From the NCBI GenBank assembly GCA_036380735.1, contig DASVEE010000055.1, forward strand, positions 124,001 to 188,000: a stretch of DNA of 64,000 nt, in the 5' to 3' direction. Under the pieces are notes generated by a model, which saw only the letters and a list, made by a program, of their open reading frames with translations, was not told where the DNA came from and did no database searches. How positions within the stretch are numbered: position 1 is the stretch's first letter; each line of letters starts with the position of its first letter. This stretch comes from DASVEE01 sp036380735. GTDB lineage: Bacteria > Acidobacteriota > Thermoanaerobaculia > Gp7-AA8. This document shows positions 1 to 7,789 of this stretch, piece by piece. A program made the position numbers and the translations under genes.

Positions 1-1
1 G

Positions 2-1459
2 CTGCGCACGGAACGCGCGCCGGCTCCTACGGAGTGGGAAGCGCACGACGTCGTCGTCATCGGTTCCGGCATCGCCGGTCTCGCCGCCGCGTGGCGCATG
101 CGGCACGCGGGGCTGCATGATGTCCTGGTCCTCGAGCTGGAGCCCTCCATCGGCGGCACCTCGCGCAGCGGGCAATCGAAGGTCAGCGCCTTCCCCTGGG
201 GTGCGCACTACGTCCCCGCGCCGAACCCGGAGAACAAAGTGCTGCAGCGCGTACTGCGCGAGCTCGGTGTCTACGACGGCGACCAGATCGCCGAACAGTT
301 CCTCTGCCGCGATCCGGAGGAGCGCGTCTTCTACCGCGGCCGCTGGTACGAGGGGCTCTACCTCACCGCCGGCGCGAGCCACGACGACCTCCGCCAGTTG
401 CACGCCTTCGAGCGCAAGGTCGCGGAGTGGGTGCAGTGGCGCGATGCGAAAGGACGGCGCGCCTTCACCATCCCCGTTGCCTACGCATCCGACGACGCCG
501 AGGTGACGGCGCTCGATCGCATGTCGATGGGGGAGTGGCTCGACGCGCAGCAGTTCACGTCGCCGCGGCTGCGCTGGTTCGTCGAGTACGGCTGCCGCGA
601 CGATTACGGCACGCTGCTCGCCGACACGAGCGCCTGGGCGGGGCTCTTCTACTTCGCCTCGCGCGTCGTCGAGCCGGGCGTGGAGAGCGAGCCATTCATC
701 ACCTTCCCCGAGGGCAACGGACGCCTCGTCGCCCACCTCGGGCAACGCATCGCCGCCCGCACCCACTGGCTGGCGATGAACGTCGCGCCGCACGAGCAGG
801 GCGTCGACGTCACCGCAATGACCCCGGACGGTCCCCGCGGCCTGCGTGCGAAGCAGGTCGTCTTCGCTGCGCCACAGTTCGTCGCGCCATACGTCATCGA
901 GCCGTGGCGCGCCGCTCCGCCGCCGCACGTGCGCGCGTTCTCGTACGGCTCGTGGCTCGTGGCGAACCTCACGCTGCGCGACCGCCCGCGGTCGACCGGC
1001 TTCCCCCTCTCGTGGGACAACGTCCTCTACGACAGCCCGTCGCTCGGCTACGTCGTCGCGACGCACCAGCGCGGGATCGACTACGGCCCGACCGTGCTGA
1101 CGTACTACCACGCGCTGACCGACGCCGATCCCCGCAAATCGCGCGAGCGCCTCCTCAGCGCCGGCCGCGACGAGTGGGCCGACGTCACCCTCGCCGACCT
1201 CGGGCGCGCCCACCCCGACCTCCGCACGCTGACCGAGCGCCTCGACATCATGCGCTGGGGCCACGCCATGATCCGCCCGACCCCCGGCTTCGTCTGGAGC
1301 GCCGCGCGGCGTAGCGCGATGCAGCCCTATCGCGGCATCCACTTCGCGCACAGCGATCTGTCGGCGGTGGCGCTCTTCGAAGAGGCGCTCTACCAGGGCG
1401 TCCGCGCCGCGGAAGAAGTGCTGGACGTGCGTGGCATGGAAAGCGTGACCTTCCTATGA
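2..1459 (+). CDS. NAD(P)/FAD-dependent oxidoreductase, 5' end outside window
   Basis: The reading frame is open from the left edge. The first in-frame ATG, at 98, lies inside the conserved dinucleotide-binding fold, because the preceding codons already encode VVVIGSGIAGLAAAW, a classical GxGxxG FAD motif. The true start is therefore outside the window. A glutamate-ending strand and a GGTSRSG segment follow, as in amine-oxidase/protoporphyrinogen-oxidase-type flavoproteins that oxidise amines or C-C bonds. The middle part is rich in aromatic residues and probably forms the substrate cap. The end carries a GIHFAHSDLSAVALFEEAL segment, resembling the C-terminal FAD-contact region of the family. 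Substrate cannot be told. No neighbour in the window shares its operon; a secreted protein follows after 127 bp. Confidence 0.8.
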   Translation: MRTERAPAPTEWEAHDVVVIGSGIAGLAAAWRMRHAGLHDVLVLELEPSIGGTSRSGQSKVSAFPWGAHYVPAPNPENKVLQRVLRELGVYDGDQIAEQFLCRDPEERVFYRGRWYEGLYLTAGASHDDLRQLHAFERKVAEWVQWRDAKGRRAFTIPVAYASDDAEVTALDRMSMGEWLDAQQFTSPRLRWFVEYGCRDDYGTLLADTSAWAGLFYFASRVVEPGVESEPFITFPEGNGRLVAHLGQRIAARTHWLAMNVAPHEQGVDVTAMTPDGPRGLRAKQVVFAAPQFVAPYVIEPWRAAPPPHVRAFSYGSWLVANLTLRDRPRSTGFPLSWDNVLYDSPSLGYVVATHQRGIDYGPTVLTYYHALTDADPRKSRERLLSAGRDEWADVTLADLGRAHPDLRTLTERLDIMRWGHAMIRPTPGFVWSAARRSAMQPYRGIHFAHSDLSAVALFEEALYQGVRAAEEVLDVRGMESVTFL

Positions 1460-1586
1460 CGGTGCGTCGCCTCCCGCGTTAGCGCACCACCGAGCGCAGG
1501 CGTCCGTTGACGCCGTTAGCGCGTTACCATTCTTCCGCCTTGACGGAAGTTACATTCCGGTAGATTGTGGGGCGCAGGAGAACATC

Positions 1587-2186
1587 ATGAAACGTTTGAT
1601 TCCGATGATGGCCGTTGCGCTGCTCTCGACGTTCGCAGGTTCACTCGCCGCTGCCGAGATCGAAGGCGTCACCCTCGACATGTTTCCGCGGAGCGTCGTC
1701 GTCACCGTGACGATGCCCGAAGGGCGGCCGGTGAAGCTGACGATGAAAGAAGGAACCATGGCCCGTCTGACGCGCGTGGAGGACGGCGCGATGCTCGCCA
1801 TCGCGCCGATCGTGCTCGACGAACAGGCCGGCATCGTGAAGGCGCAGGTCTTCCGCGTCACGACCGTCAATGGCGCCGAGAAACTCACGGAGATCGGTGC
1901 GATGGAGCTACGCCGCGATCCCGCGCCGCCGGAGCTCGAACTGCAGCAGAAGATGCGTCCGGTGAACGCCGACCTTCTCGGCATGCAGTTGGAGCTGCAG
2001 GCGATCGGCACCGTGGCAGAGCCGCTCCCGGTGAATGGCCGCTGTAGCGAGGCGAAGTCGCGTCCCGATGTGCAGGTTCTCAAGCCGTGCTCGCAGTGCT
2101 GCGTCACGTGTGACGGCTGGCGCTTCTGTGGTTGCGCCGTCGAGGCGAGCTGCGGTAGCTGCTGCTGCATCCCCTGCTGCGGATAA
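1587..2186 (+). CDS. Secreted protein with cysteine-rich C-terminal tail, unknown function
   Basis: This 199-residue protein starts at ATG 1587, preceded by GCAGGAG. It begins with a clear signal peptide (MKRLIPMMAVALLSTFAGSLAAA), so it is exported. Residues 25 to about 150 are soluble and rich in Val, Thr and Glu, with no motif I recognise. The last 50 residues contain 13 cysteines in CC, CxC and CCC clusters and end in CCIPCCG. This suggests metal binding, a disulfide knot or a lipid/sorting tail, but none of these is shown. A strong terminator follows, so the gene is probably monocistronic. A weak promoter-like TTGACG lies at 1540. The tail could be a sorting signal analogous to those of exported Cys-rich proteins, or a metallothionein-like patch. 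Confidence 0.7.
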   Translation: MKRLIPMMAVALLSTFAGSLAAAEIEGVTLDMFPRSVVVTVTMPEGRPVKLTMKEGTMARLTRVEDGAMLAIAPIVLDEQAGIVKAQVFRVTTVNGAEKLTEIGAMELRRDPAPPELELQQKMRPVNADLLGMQLELQAIGTVAEPLPVNGRCSEAKSRPDVQVLKPCSQCCVTCDGWRFCGCAVEASCGSCCCIPCCG

Positions 2187-2211
2187 CCCGATCCAGAGGG
2201 ATCGGATCACC

Positions 2212-2238
2212 AGCCCCGGGCTTGCCCGGGGCTTTTTG
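2212..2238 (+). terminator. Rho-independent terminator
   Basis: A perfect 9-bp stem (AGCCCCGGG / CCCGGGGCT) with a CTTG loop is followed by TTTTGTTTT. It ends the Cys-rich protein gene. The hairpin core is identical to the one at 4977. Confidence 0.9.
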
Positions 2239-2244
2239 TTTTCT

Positions 2245-2280
2245 GTCCCATTCGTCCCATACGTCCCATTCGTCCCATCG
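2245..2280. repeat. 9-nt-period array (family A), single arm
   Basis: Four consecutive copies of a GTCCCATnCG unit occur with 9-nt period; the reverse strand reads AGGACnnAT-like. No opposite arm is visible, so this is a half element. It lies directly after the terminator. The following 2290-2330 carries a short TCTGGAATCCAGA palindrome. Confidence 0.75.
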
Positions 2281-2408
2281 TGCCCTCTAAAATCCAGAAT
2301 TCTCAGTCTGGAATCCAGACATCAGACACCGCACCAGTAGTGTTTTCAATGAGTTACGCGTGGCACTCCCGTTGCGCTTATGGCGGCAAACGTAAGGAGA
2401 GACCCCGC

Positions 2409-4484
2409 TTGAAGAAAACCATTCTGAGTACGCTGTTGGTTGTCACGTGCGCCGTGGGCGCATTTGCCGGAGACCAGGCGACGCTCCAGGAAACGAGCCG
2501 CCTCAGTCAGGATCTGATTTACTCCGTCAACCGCTCGCCGGAGCGTCCATTCGATACGGCGCGCGCGGTCGACGTCATCACCGCCGAGGAGATTGCCAAC
2601 CGGCCGGGCCGCGGTCTGGCGGACATCCTCGAGGAGACCACCGGCGTCTACATCCGCCGCTGGGGCGCCTCGGGCGGTGCCGCCGTCGTGCGCGGTCTCT
2701 CCGCGAACCAGGTGCTCATCCTCATCGACGGCGTCAAGCTGACGAACGGCACGTGGGGGAGTGAGACCAGCGAGTACCTGAACCTCGTCGACGTCTCGCA
2801 GATCGACCGCGTCGAAGTCGTCCGCGGCGTCGTCTCGGTCCTCGGCACCGAGTCGCTGGGCGGCATCATCAACATCATCACCAAGAAGGGCCCCCCGGGC
2901 GGCGAGACCGTCACCGGCACCGTCGGCCTGCACTACTCCAGCGGCGACCGCGGCTTCGCCGTGCCGCTGACGATCGCCGGCCAGGCCGGCAAGCTCCGTT
3001 ACTCCGCCGGCATCACCGCGCGCGACGCCAACGACATGCGCAGCGGCTCGCAGCGCATCCGCATGAGCGGCTACAACGAGCGCTCCGGCTACCTCTCCGC
3101 GCAGTACCTCCTGTCGGACGTCAAGACGCTCACCGCGACTTACTCCGATCTCGAGCAGAGCGACATCCGCGGCGAAGCGCCGGGCCTCATCGGTCCGATC
3201 TTCTACAAGCCGGTGCACACGCAGCTCGCCAGCCTTTCGTACCTCGACCTCGCCACGCGCGGCTGGTCCGATTCGCTCCGCGCGCAGGCCTACTGGAACA
3301 AGCAGTCCGACGGCCACGACGTCATCGTCGTCGTTCCGTCGATGACGGCCGACCGCCGCGACTCCGACACGCTCTTCGGCTTCGGCCTCGAGCTCGGCAA
3401 GTTCGTCGGCAAGTCGCAGGTGCACCACCTCGTCTACGGCGTCGACTACTCGACGGAAGAGACGGAGTCGGTGTCGATGGACACCTACCTCGACTCCGGC
3501 GCGGTCGTGCAGAGCCGTTCGCGCACGACGCCCGGCGCGCAGTACCGCACCCTCGGCGTGTACCTCCACGACCGCTTCGACATCGGCTCGCGGCTGACCG
3601 CCTCGGTCGGCGCGCGCTACGGCACCTTCTCCCTCAAGGCGAAGGAGTCGGGCTTCCTCGGCACGTTCGCCCTCGATGAGAGCGAAGGCGACTACTCCGC
3701 CAGCGTCAACCTCGTCTACCACGCCACCTCGCAGCTCAACATTGTCGGCAACGCCATGCGCGGCTTCCGCACCCCGAACATCTACGACGCCACGGCCATG
3801 GTGTGGGGCGCCAGCACGCTGCAGGTGCCGAGCACGAACGTCTCGACCGAGCACGTGATGAGCTACGAGCTCGGCGCGAAGTTCGAGGCCGCCCGTTTCA
3901 GCGGCTCCGCGTTCTACTTCCGCAACGATCTCGACAACCTCCTCGTCCGCACGCAGGGCCTCCTCAACGGCCTGCCGTATCACGACGGCAACGGCAACGG
4001 CACCCGCGACCCGTGGGAAGGGACGATCCTCCAGAACCAGAACATCGGCGCCGGCACCATCGACGGCTTCGAGCTCGAAGGGCGCGCCGCGCTGGCGCGT
4101 GACTTCTCCCTGCAGGCGAACTACACGCACACCGTCGGCACGAACAGCGTCTCCGACGAGCCGTTCCCCTTCATCCCGCCGTCGTTCGGCACGGTGAAGC
4201 TGCGCTACTCGCCGGCTTCGACGAAGGGCTACTGGGGCGAAGCGGCCCTCAACTTCGCCGGCTCGCAGGACCGCATCTCGTCGATCGAGCTCGCCGATCC
4301 GGCGCTCGCGCACGGCACGCCGTCGTACAACGTCTTCAATCTCCGCGGCGGTGCGACGCTCTTCGACAAGATCGGCGTGACGCTCGAGATCGAGAACCTC
4401 TTCGATGAGGACTACCGCTACCACGGCTCGCACGTGCCGGAAGCGGGCCGCCAGTTCGTCGTCTCCACGCAGTACCGCTTCTGA
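2409..4484 (+). CDS. TonB-dependent outer-membrane receptor
   Basis: I chose the TTG at 2409 because TAAGGAGA lies nine bases upstream and the protein then begins MKKTILSTLLVVTCAVGAFA, a good signal peptide. The upstream in-frame codons have no support. The mature 691-codon product has an N-terminal plug (about residues 40-150) with the typical VLILIDG and RVEVVRG segments and GGIINIIT. A 22-strand-type barrel follows and ends in the aromatic terminus STQYRF expected for outer-membrane insertion. It should import a ligand energised by TonB/ExbBD; the set at 34-36.5 kb could serve it. The ligand is unknown. The next gene, 14 bp downstream, encodes a small exported PstS-like protein and is probably co-transcribed. 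No cobalamin or TPP riboswitch is visible upstream. Confidence 0.92.
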   Translation: MKKTILSTLLVVTCAVGAFAGDQATLQETSRLSQDLIYSVNRSPERPFDTARAVDVITAEEIANRPGRGLADILEETTGVYIRRWGASGGAAVVRGLSANQVLILIDGVKLTNGTWGSETSEYLNLVDVSQIDRVEVVRGVVSVLGTESLGGIINIITKKGPPGGETVTGTVGLHYSSGDRGFAVPLTIAGQAGKLRYSAGITARDANDMRSGSQRIRMSGYNERSGYLSAQYLLSDVKTLTATYSDLEQSDIRGEAPGLIGPIFYKPVHTQLASLSYLDLATRGWSDSLRAQAYWNKQSDGHDVIVVVPSMTADRRDSDTLFGFGLELGKFVGKSQVHHLVYGVDYSTEETESVSMDTYLDSGAVVQSRSRTTPGAQYRTLGVYLHDRFDIGSRLTASVGARYGTFSLKAKESGFLGTFALDESEGDYSASVNLVYHATSQLNIVGNAMRGFRTPNIYDATAMVWGASTLQVPSTNVSTEHVMSYELGAKFEAARFSGSAFYFRNDLDNLLVRTQGLLNGLPYHDGNGNGTRDPWEGTILQNQNIGAGTIDGFELEGRAALARDFSLQANYTHTVGTNSVSDEPFPFIPPSFGTVKLRYSPASTKGYWGEAALNFAGSQDRISSIELADPALAHGTPSYNVFNLRGGATLFDKIGVTLEIENLFDEDYRYHGSHVPEAGRQFVVSTQYRF

Positions 4485-4498
4485 GGAAGGACGCCGCC

Positions 4499-4915
4499 AT
4501 GAAACGCATCCTCCTGATCCTGCTTCTCTCCACCATCGCTGCGTCCGCACAGGCCGCGGGCTTCAAGGTCGTCGTGCACCGGACCAACCCGATCACGTCG
4601 ATCTCCAAGGCCGAGCTGTCGGACTACCTCCTCAAGAAGAAGACGGCGTGGCCCGACAAGCGCCCGGTCGTCGCCGTCGACCAGACCGACAAATCCGCCG
4701 CGCGCGGCAAGCTGTCCCAGGAAGTTCTCGGGCGCTCGCCGGCCGCGATCAAGAGCTACTGGCAGCAGCAGATCTTCTCCGGCCGCGACGTCCCGCCGGT
4801 CGAGAAAGCTTCCGACCGCGAAGTGATCGCTTTCGTGCAGGCCACGCCCGGCGCGATCGGCTATGTCTCTGAAGAGGCGGATACGGCCGATTTGAAGGTC
4901 GTGGTTCTGCGGTAA
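4499..4915 (+). CDS. Small exported PstS/phosphate-binding-like protein
   Basis: This 138-residue protein has a signal peptide (MKRILLILLLSTIAASAQAA) and an AAGFKVVVHRTNP start like small periplasmic substrate-binding-like proteins related to PstS. The sequence SISKAELSDYLLKKKTAWPD and the later GAIGYVSEEAD match the beginning and end of one lobe of that fold. At 138 residues it is about half a classical PstS, so it may be a single-lobe binding or accessory protein. It starts 14 bp after the TonB receptor stop (RBS AGGAAGG) and is followed by a terminator, so the two likely form one operon. The ligand is not inferable; phosphate or an oxyanion is a guess from family name only. Confidence 0.75.
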   Translation: MKRILLILLLSTIAASAQAAGFKVVVHRTNPITSISKAELSDYLLKKKTAWPDKRPVVAVDQTDKSAARGKLSQEVLGRSPAAIKSYWQQQIFSGRDVPPVEKASDREVIAFVQATPGAIGYVSEEADTADLKVVVLR

Positions 4916-4919
4916 CGCA

Positions 4920-4966
4920 AATAGGACCTATGGGACGAATAGGACCTATAGGATCTCCTATAAGTC
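4920..4966. repeat. Family A 9-nt array
   Basis: ATAGGACCTATGGGACGAAT-type units begin 4 nt after the stop of the PstS-like gene and end in a short inverted portion, ATCTCCTATAAG. Confidence 0.75.
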
Positions 4967-4976
4967 GAAATCACCG

Positions 4977-5001
4977 GCCCCGGGCTTGCCCGGGGCTTTT
5001 T
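4977..5001 (+). terminator. Rho-independent terminator
   Basis: The stem GCCCCGGG/CCCGGGGC with CTTG loop is followed by TTTTT. The 20-nt core is identical to the terminator at 2212, so both ends of the receptor module carry the same hairpin. Confidence 0.9.
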
Positions 5002-5050
5002 GCGTTTCCGGGCGCGCCGCAGACGCAACTTCCCGCTACGCCGGTGAAAT

Positions 5051-5209
5051 GTGTCATCCCGAATCCGCCGTGTGGGGGGCAGGGCGGGGGAGGCGGGTGA
5101 GGGATCCGTGCGGGGGAAGCACGGCAAGGCAGTGCAGCTACCTTCCCCCACACAGATCCCTCACCGCCCTCCCCCTCCCTGCCCCCATACGGGCGGTTCG
5201 GGATGACAC
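5051..5209. repeat. 159-bp imperfect inverted repeat
   Basis: The element starts GTGTCATCCCGAATCCGCC and ends GGCGGTTCGGGATGACAC. G-rich sequence on the left (GGGCAGGGCGGGGGAGG) is mirrored by CCTCCCCCT and CCCTGCCCCC on the right. The whole stretch can fold into one long hairpin between the convergent transcripts of the receptor operon and the zinc-ribbon gene. No coding capacity is evident. GTCATCCCGA ends are familiar from dispersed intergenic repeats in GC-rich soil bacteria. Confidence 0.85.
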
Positions 5210-5228
5210 CTAGGGGGCGCCCAGCCCC

Positions 5229-5253
5229 CGTCCCATAGGTCCTATTGGTCCTG
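5229..5253. repeat. Family A 9-nt array, short
   Basis: About three units, GTCCCATAGGTCCTATTGG, end at the stop codon of the minus-strand zinc-ribbon gene. Confidence 0.65.
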
Positions 5254-6330
5254 TCACCGGTTGGCGTACGCCACGATCATCACGATCACCGCGATCGTCA
5301 GCAGCAGCAGCGTGATCTTCACCGCGGACCACGGGGCGGTGCCGGTGGCTTTGCCGGTGACGCCGTTCACCACGTAGCGGTACGGTTTGCCGCGGTAGTC
5401 GTACGCGGAGATCCACACCGGCAGCAGCGCGTTCTTGTACGCCACCGCGGAGAACGTCGTGTTCACGTGGAGGTTGCGCTGCGTATCGCCCGGCACTTCG
5501 CGGGAGCAGGCGTGGTAGATCTCGCCGCGCATGCGCGTCTTGGCGCTTTCCAGCGCTTCCGGCAGATCGACCGCGTTCTCCTCGGCCAGGAAGCCGGAGA
5601 GGTACGACGGCTCGTACGGCGTGAGATCGGCGGTGGGGAAGGGCTCGATGCCGCGGGCGATGTCCGGCTGGAGGCCGCGCGAGGCCGGCACCGGCACGTC
5701 GTCGAAGAAGAGGCTCAGCGAGCCGGACGCCGGCTCCCACCGCACGCGCTGCTCCTGACGCATCACGGTCCGGCCGTTCTCCGTGTGCGGCACCGACACG
5801 TAGTAGAAATAGCCCGCATCGGCCGTCCACCACGAGCTGGTCGCCGCGTCGAACGTCCAGAAGGGGATGTAGACGCCCTGCATCGTCGTCAGGCGCGAGG
5901 CCGACTTCAGGTCGTTCGGACGCAGCCACAGCGAGTGCTGCCACGAGCGGAACTGCTGCACCGCCGTCTCTCGCGGCACGCGGAACGGCAGCAGCCCCTC
6001 GGGCCGCACGACGTTCGGATTCGCCGGCGCTTCCACCACGGCCGTGGTTCCGCAGAACGCGCACGACGACGCCGCGATGTGAGGATCCAGCGCCGTATGC
6101 GCGCCGCAGCGGCGGCAGACCATCACCTTCCGCTCGGCGCCCCAGCCGAGATCGCGCGGCGCGCGCAGTGCGGCGTCGACCGGCTTTTCCTGCACCGCTT
6201 CCGCGGCCGGCGTCAGCGTCTGCCGGTGTCCACAGTACGGACACTGCAGCGCGTTGACGCCCGGTTCCCAGCGCAGATCGGCCCCGCACTGCTCGCAGGG
6301 AAACTTGCGTACTTTGGCGACAGTCGACAT
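5254..6330 (-). CDS. Zinc-ribbon protein with C-terminal membrane anchor
   Basis: This 358-residue protein opens with two zinc ribbons: CEQC...CPYC near residues 12-33 and CRRC...CAFC near 68-90. A long domain rich in aromatic residues follows (GVYIPFWTFDA, about residues 160-310), and one transmembrane helix lies at the extreme C terminus (ITLLLLTIAVIVMIVAY). The architecture matches TFIIB-type-zinc-ribbon membrane proteins found beside SPFH/virion-core-like genes, and exactly such a gene lies just upstream on the same strand. The pair may act at the membrane, but the biochemical role is unknown. The two genes are separated by a 157-bp gap filled by a family A repeat. Confidence 0.75.
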   Translation of the reverse strand: MSTVAKVRKFPCEQCGADLRWEPGVNALQCPYCGHRQTLTPAAEAVQEKPVDAALRAPRDLGWGAERKVMVCRRCGAHTALDPHIAASSCAFCGTTAVVEAPANPNVVRPEGLLPFRVPRETAVQQFRSWQHSLWLRPNDLKSASRLTTMQGVYIPFWTFDAATSSWWTADAGYFYYVSVPHTENGRTVMRQEQRVRWEPASGSLSLFFDDVPVPASRGLQPDIARGIEPFPTADLTPYEPSYLSGFLAEENAVDLPEALESAKTRMRGEIYHACSREVPGDTQRNLHVNTTFSAVAYKNALLPVWISAYDYRGKPYRYVVNGVTGKATGTAPWSAVKITLLLLTIAVIVMIVAYANR

Positions 6331-6346
6331 TCAGTGAAACGAAAAG

Positions 6347-6455
6347 GGCCGATAGGACGAATAGGACGGATAGGACTTATAGGACGAATAGGACAGAACC
6401 ATCAGGCGCAAATGCGCCCCGTCGCGGAGCGTCATTCGTCCTGTTGGTTCTATCG
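6347..6455. repeat. Family A inverted element with two arms
   Basis: The left arm carries five GATAGGACGAAT-type units (6347-6396) and the right arm CATTCGTCCTGTTGGTTCTATCGG (6433-6455). A palindromic core, GGCGCAAATGCGCC, lies between them. It sits between two co-directional minus-strand genes, so an operon transcript would contain the hairpin. Confidence 0.85.
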
Positions 6456-6487
6456 GGCGCCGGCTTTCGCCGGCGCCCGGAATCCAC

Positions 6488-7636
6488 TTACTTGCTCGGC
6501 GGAGGCGGGGGCGGCGGAGCCGCGTGGCCCAGTCCCAGCTCCGTGTAGCTGTCCAGCGACGCCCAGCCGCTGGCGCCGGGGCGCCATGCCTGCGTGGAGC
6601 CGGCGACCTGGCCGGACTGCACCATCGCCTTCAGCGCGTCGTCGGTGTACGGACCGTACGTCTTGCCGTCGATGGCCAGCGACCAGCGCGGAGCCTGCGA
6701 CGCGCCGCCGTGCGGCGGCGGGGGAGGGGCGCCGTGCGGCGGAGGAGCCTGTTGTTGCTGCTGCGCGCCACCGAAAGCGCCGCCCATGGCGTTGCCGATC
6801 GCGACACCGGCGCCGAGGCCGACGCCTGCGCCGGCGAGGCCGCCGGGATTCGCGGCCGCGACTTTGATCGCGTCCGCCGTCTGGAGCTGCGTGTACTGCC
6901 CCATCTTGTCGCCGAGGACGCCCAGCTTCGTGCGCTGGTCGATCGCTGCTTCGACCTCCTCGGGGAGTGAGACGTTCTCGATGTAGAACTTCGACAGCTC
7001 GATGCCGTAGCCGGCGAACTCCGGCTCGAGGATCTTGCGCGCCGCCGCCGACAGCTCGTCGTAGTGCGCGGCGATGTCGAGCGCGGCGATCTTCGACTCC
7101 GCGATCGCATCGGAAAGACGCGACAGGATCGTCGAGCGCAGCTGCCCGAGGATGTCGGTCGTCGTCGTGAGGCCCTGGGTGCCCACCACCGTCTGGAAGA
7201 ACACCTTCGGATCCTTGATGCGCATCGCGTACGTACCGAACGCGCGGACGCGGATCATGCCGAAGTCCGTGTCCCGCATCATCACCGGGTTCGACGTCCC
7301 CCATTTGAGGTCCGTGTACATCCGGGTGTTGAAGAAATAGACCTCCGCCTTGAACGGCGAGTTGAAGCCGTACTTCCAGCCACGGAGCGTGGTCATGACG
7401 GGGATGTTCTGCGTGTTCAGCTCGTAACGGCCCGGCTTGAACAGGTCGGCCGCTTCGCCTTCATTGACGAATAGCGCCACCTGGTTCTCGCGGACGGTGA
7501 GCTGCGCTCCCATCTTGATTTCCTGGTTGTAGACGGGGTAGCGGTAGACGAGCGTGTCGTTGGTCTCGTCCAGCCACTCGATGATCTCGATGAACTGCGA
7601 CCCGAACTGGTTCTTCAGGTTGTCGAAAAAGCCCAT
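6488..7636 (-). CDS. SPFH-domain (virion-core-protein-like) protein with GYF-type C-terminal domain
   Basis: The start at 7636 is set by a GGAGGC Shine-Dalgarno 7 bases upstream. The 382-residue product begins MGFFDNLKNQFGSQFIEIIEW, typical of the bacterial YdjI/virion-core-like SPFH family. An SPFH/band-7 core follows to about residue 230 (FGTYAMRIKDP, LPEEVEAAIDQR). Next comes a Gly/Ala-rich and QQQQQ/PPP low-complexity linker. A GYF_2-type domain (WSLAIDGKTYGPYTDDALKAM) occupies about residues 310-360, and the end is a poly-proline tail. Such proteins assemble in membrane-associated rings. The zinc-ribbon gene downstream is its likely partner. Confidence 0.85.
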   Translation of the reverse strand: MGFFDNLKNQFGSQFIEIIEWLDETNDTLVYRYPVYNQEIKMGAQLTVRENQVALFVNEGEAADLFKPGRYELNTQNIPVMTTLRGWKYGFNSPFKAEVYFFNTRMYTDLKWGTSNPVMMRDTDFGMIRVRAFGTYAMRIKDPKVFFQTVVGTQGLTTTTDILGQLRSTILSRLSDAIAESKIAALDIAAHYDELSAAARKILEPEFAGYGIELSKFYIENVSLPEEVEAAIDQRTKLGVLGDKMGQYTQLQTADAIKVAAANPGGLAGAGVGLGAGVAIGNAMGGAFGGAQQQQQAPPPHGAPPPPPHGGASQAPRWSLAIDGKTYGPYTDDALKAMVQSGQVAGSTQAWRPGASGWASLDSYTELGLGHAAPPPPPPPSK

Positions 7637-7680
7637 GTCTGTGCCTCCGGTCCCTTGAGTATACGAGGAATTGGGCTTCG

Positions 7681-7776
7681 CGTTTTCGGTTGTCGATTGT
7701 TGGTTTTCGGTGGTCTGATACGCCGCTGTTGCTCTCTCTCGCACCGAAATCCGAAAACCGACAACCAACAACCAAC
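7681..7776. repeat. Family B hairpin (CGGTTTT heptamers)
   Basis: Left arm CGTTTTCGGTTGTCGATTG and right arm CCGAAAACCGACAACCAACA are inverted heptamer tracts around a 35-nt core. The element lies between the divergent SPFH and S46 peptidase genes and ends 5 nt before the peptidase ribosome-binding site. Confidence 0.8.
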
Positions 7777-7789
7777 TCAAGGAGTAAGC

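Noticed and set aside
2281..2408. Cobalamin riboswitch before the TonB receptor
   Set aside because: The region lacks a recognisable B12-box-like AGCCACTG string and is partly repeat; length is also too short for the full fold.
2346..4550. A 734-residue minus-strand ORF opposite the TonB receptor
   Set aside because: It is an antisense shadow of high-GC coding DNA: its product is Arg/Ala/Val/Asp-rich low-complexity sequence without any motif, while the plus frame gives a textbook receptor.
5245..6867. A 540-residue plus-strand ORF opposite the zinc-ribbon gene
   Set aside because: The product is an Arg-rich shadow with no signal, motif or RBS, and it runs through a family A repeat. The minus strand has zinc-ribbon motifs and a membrane anchor.
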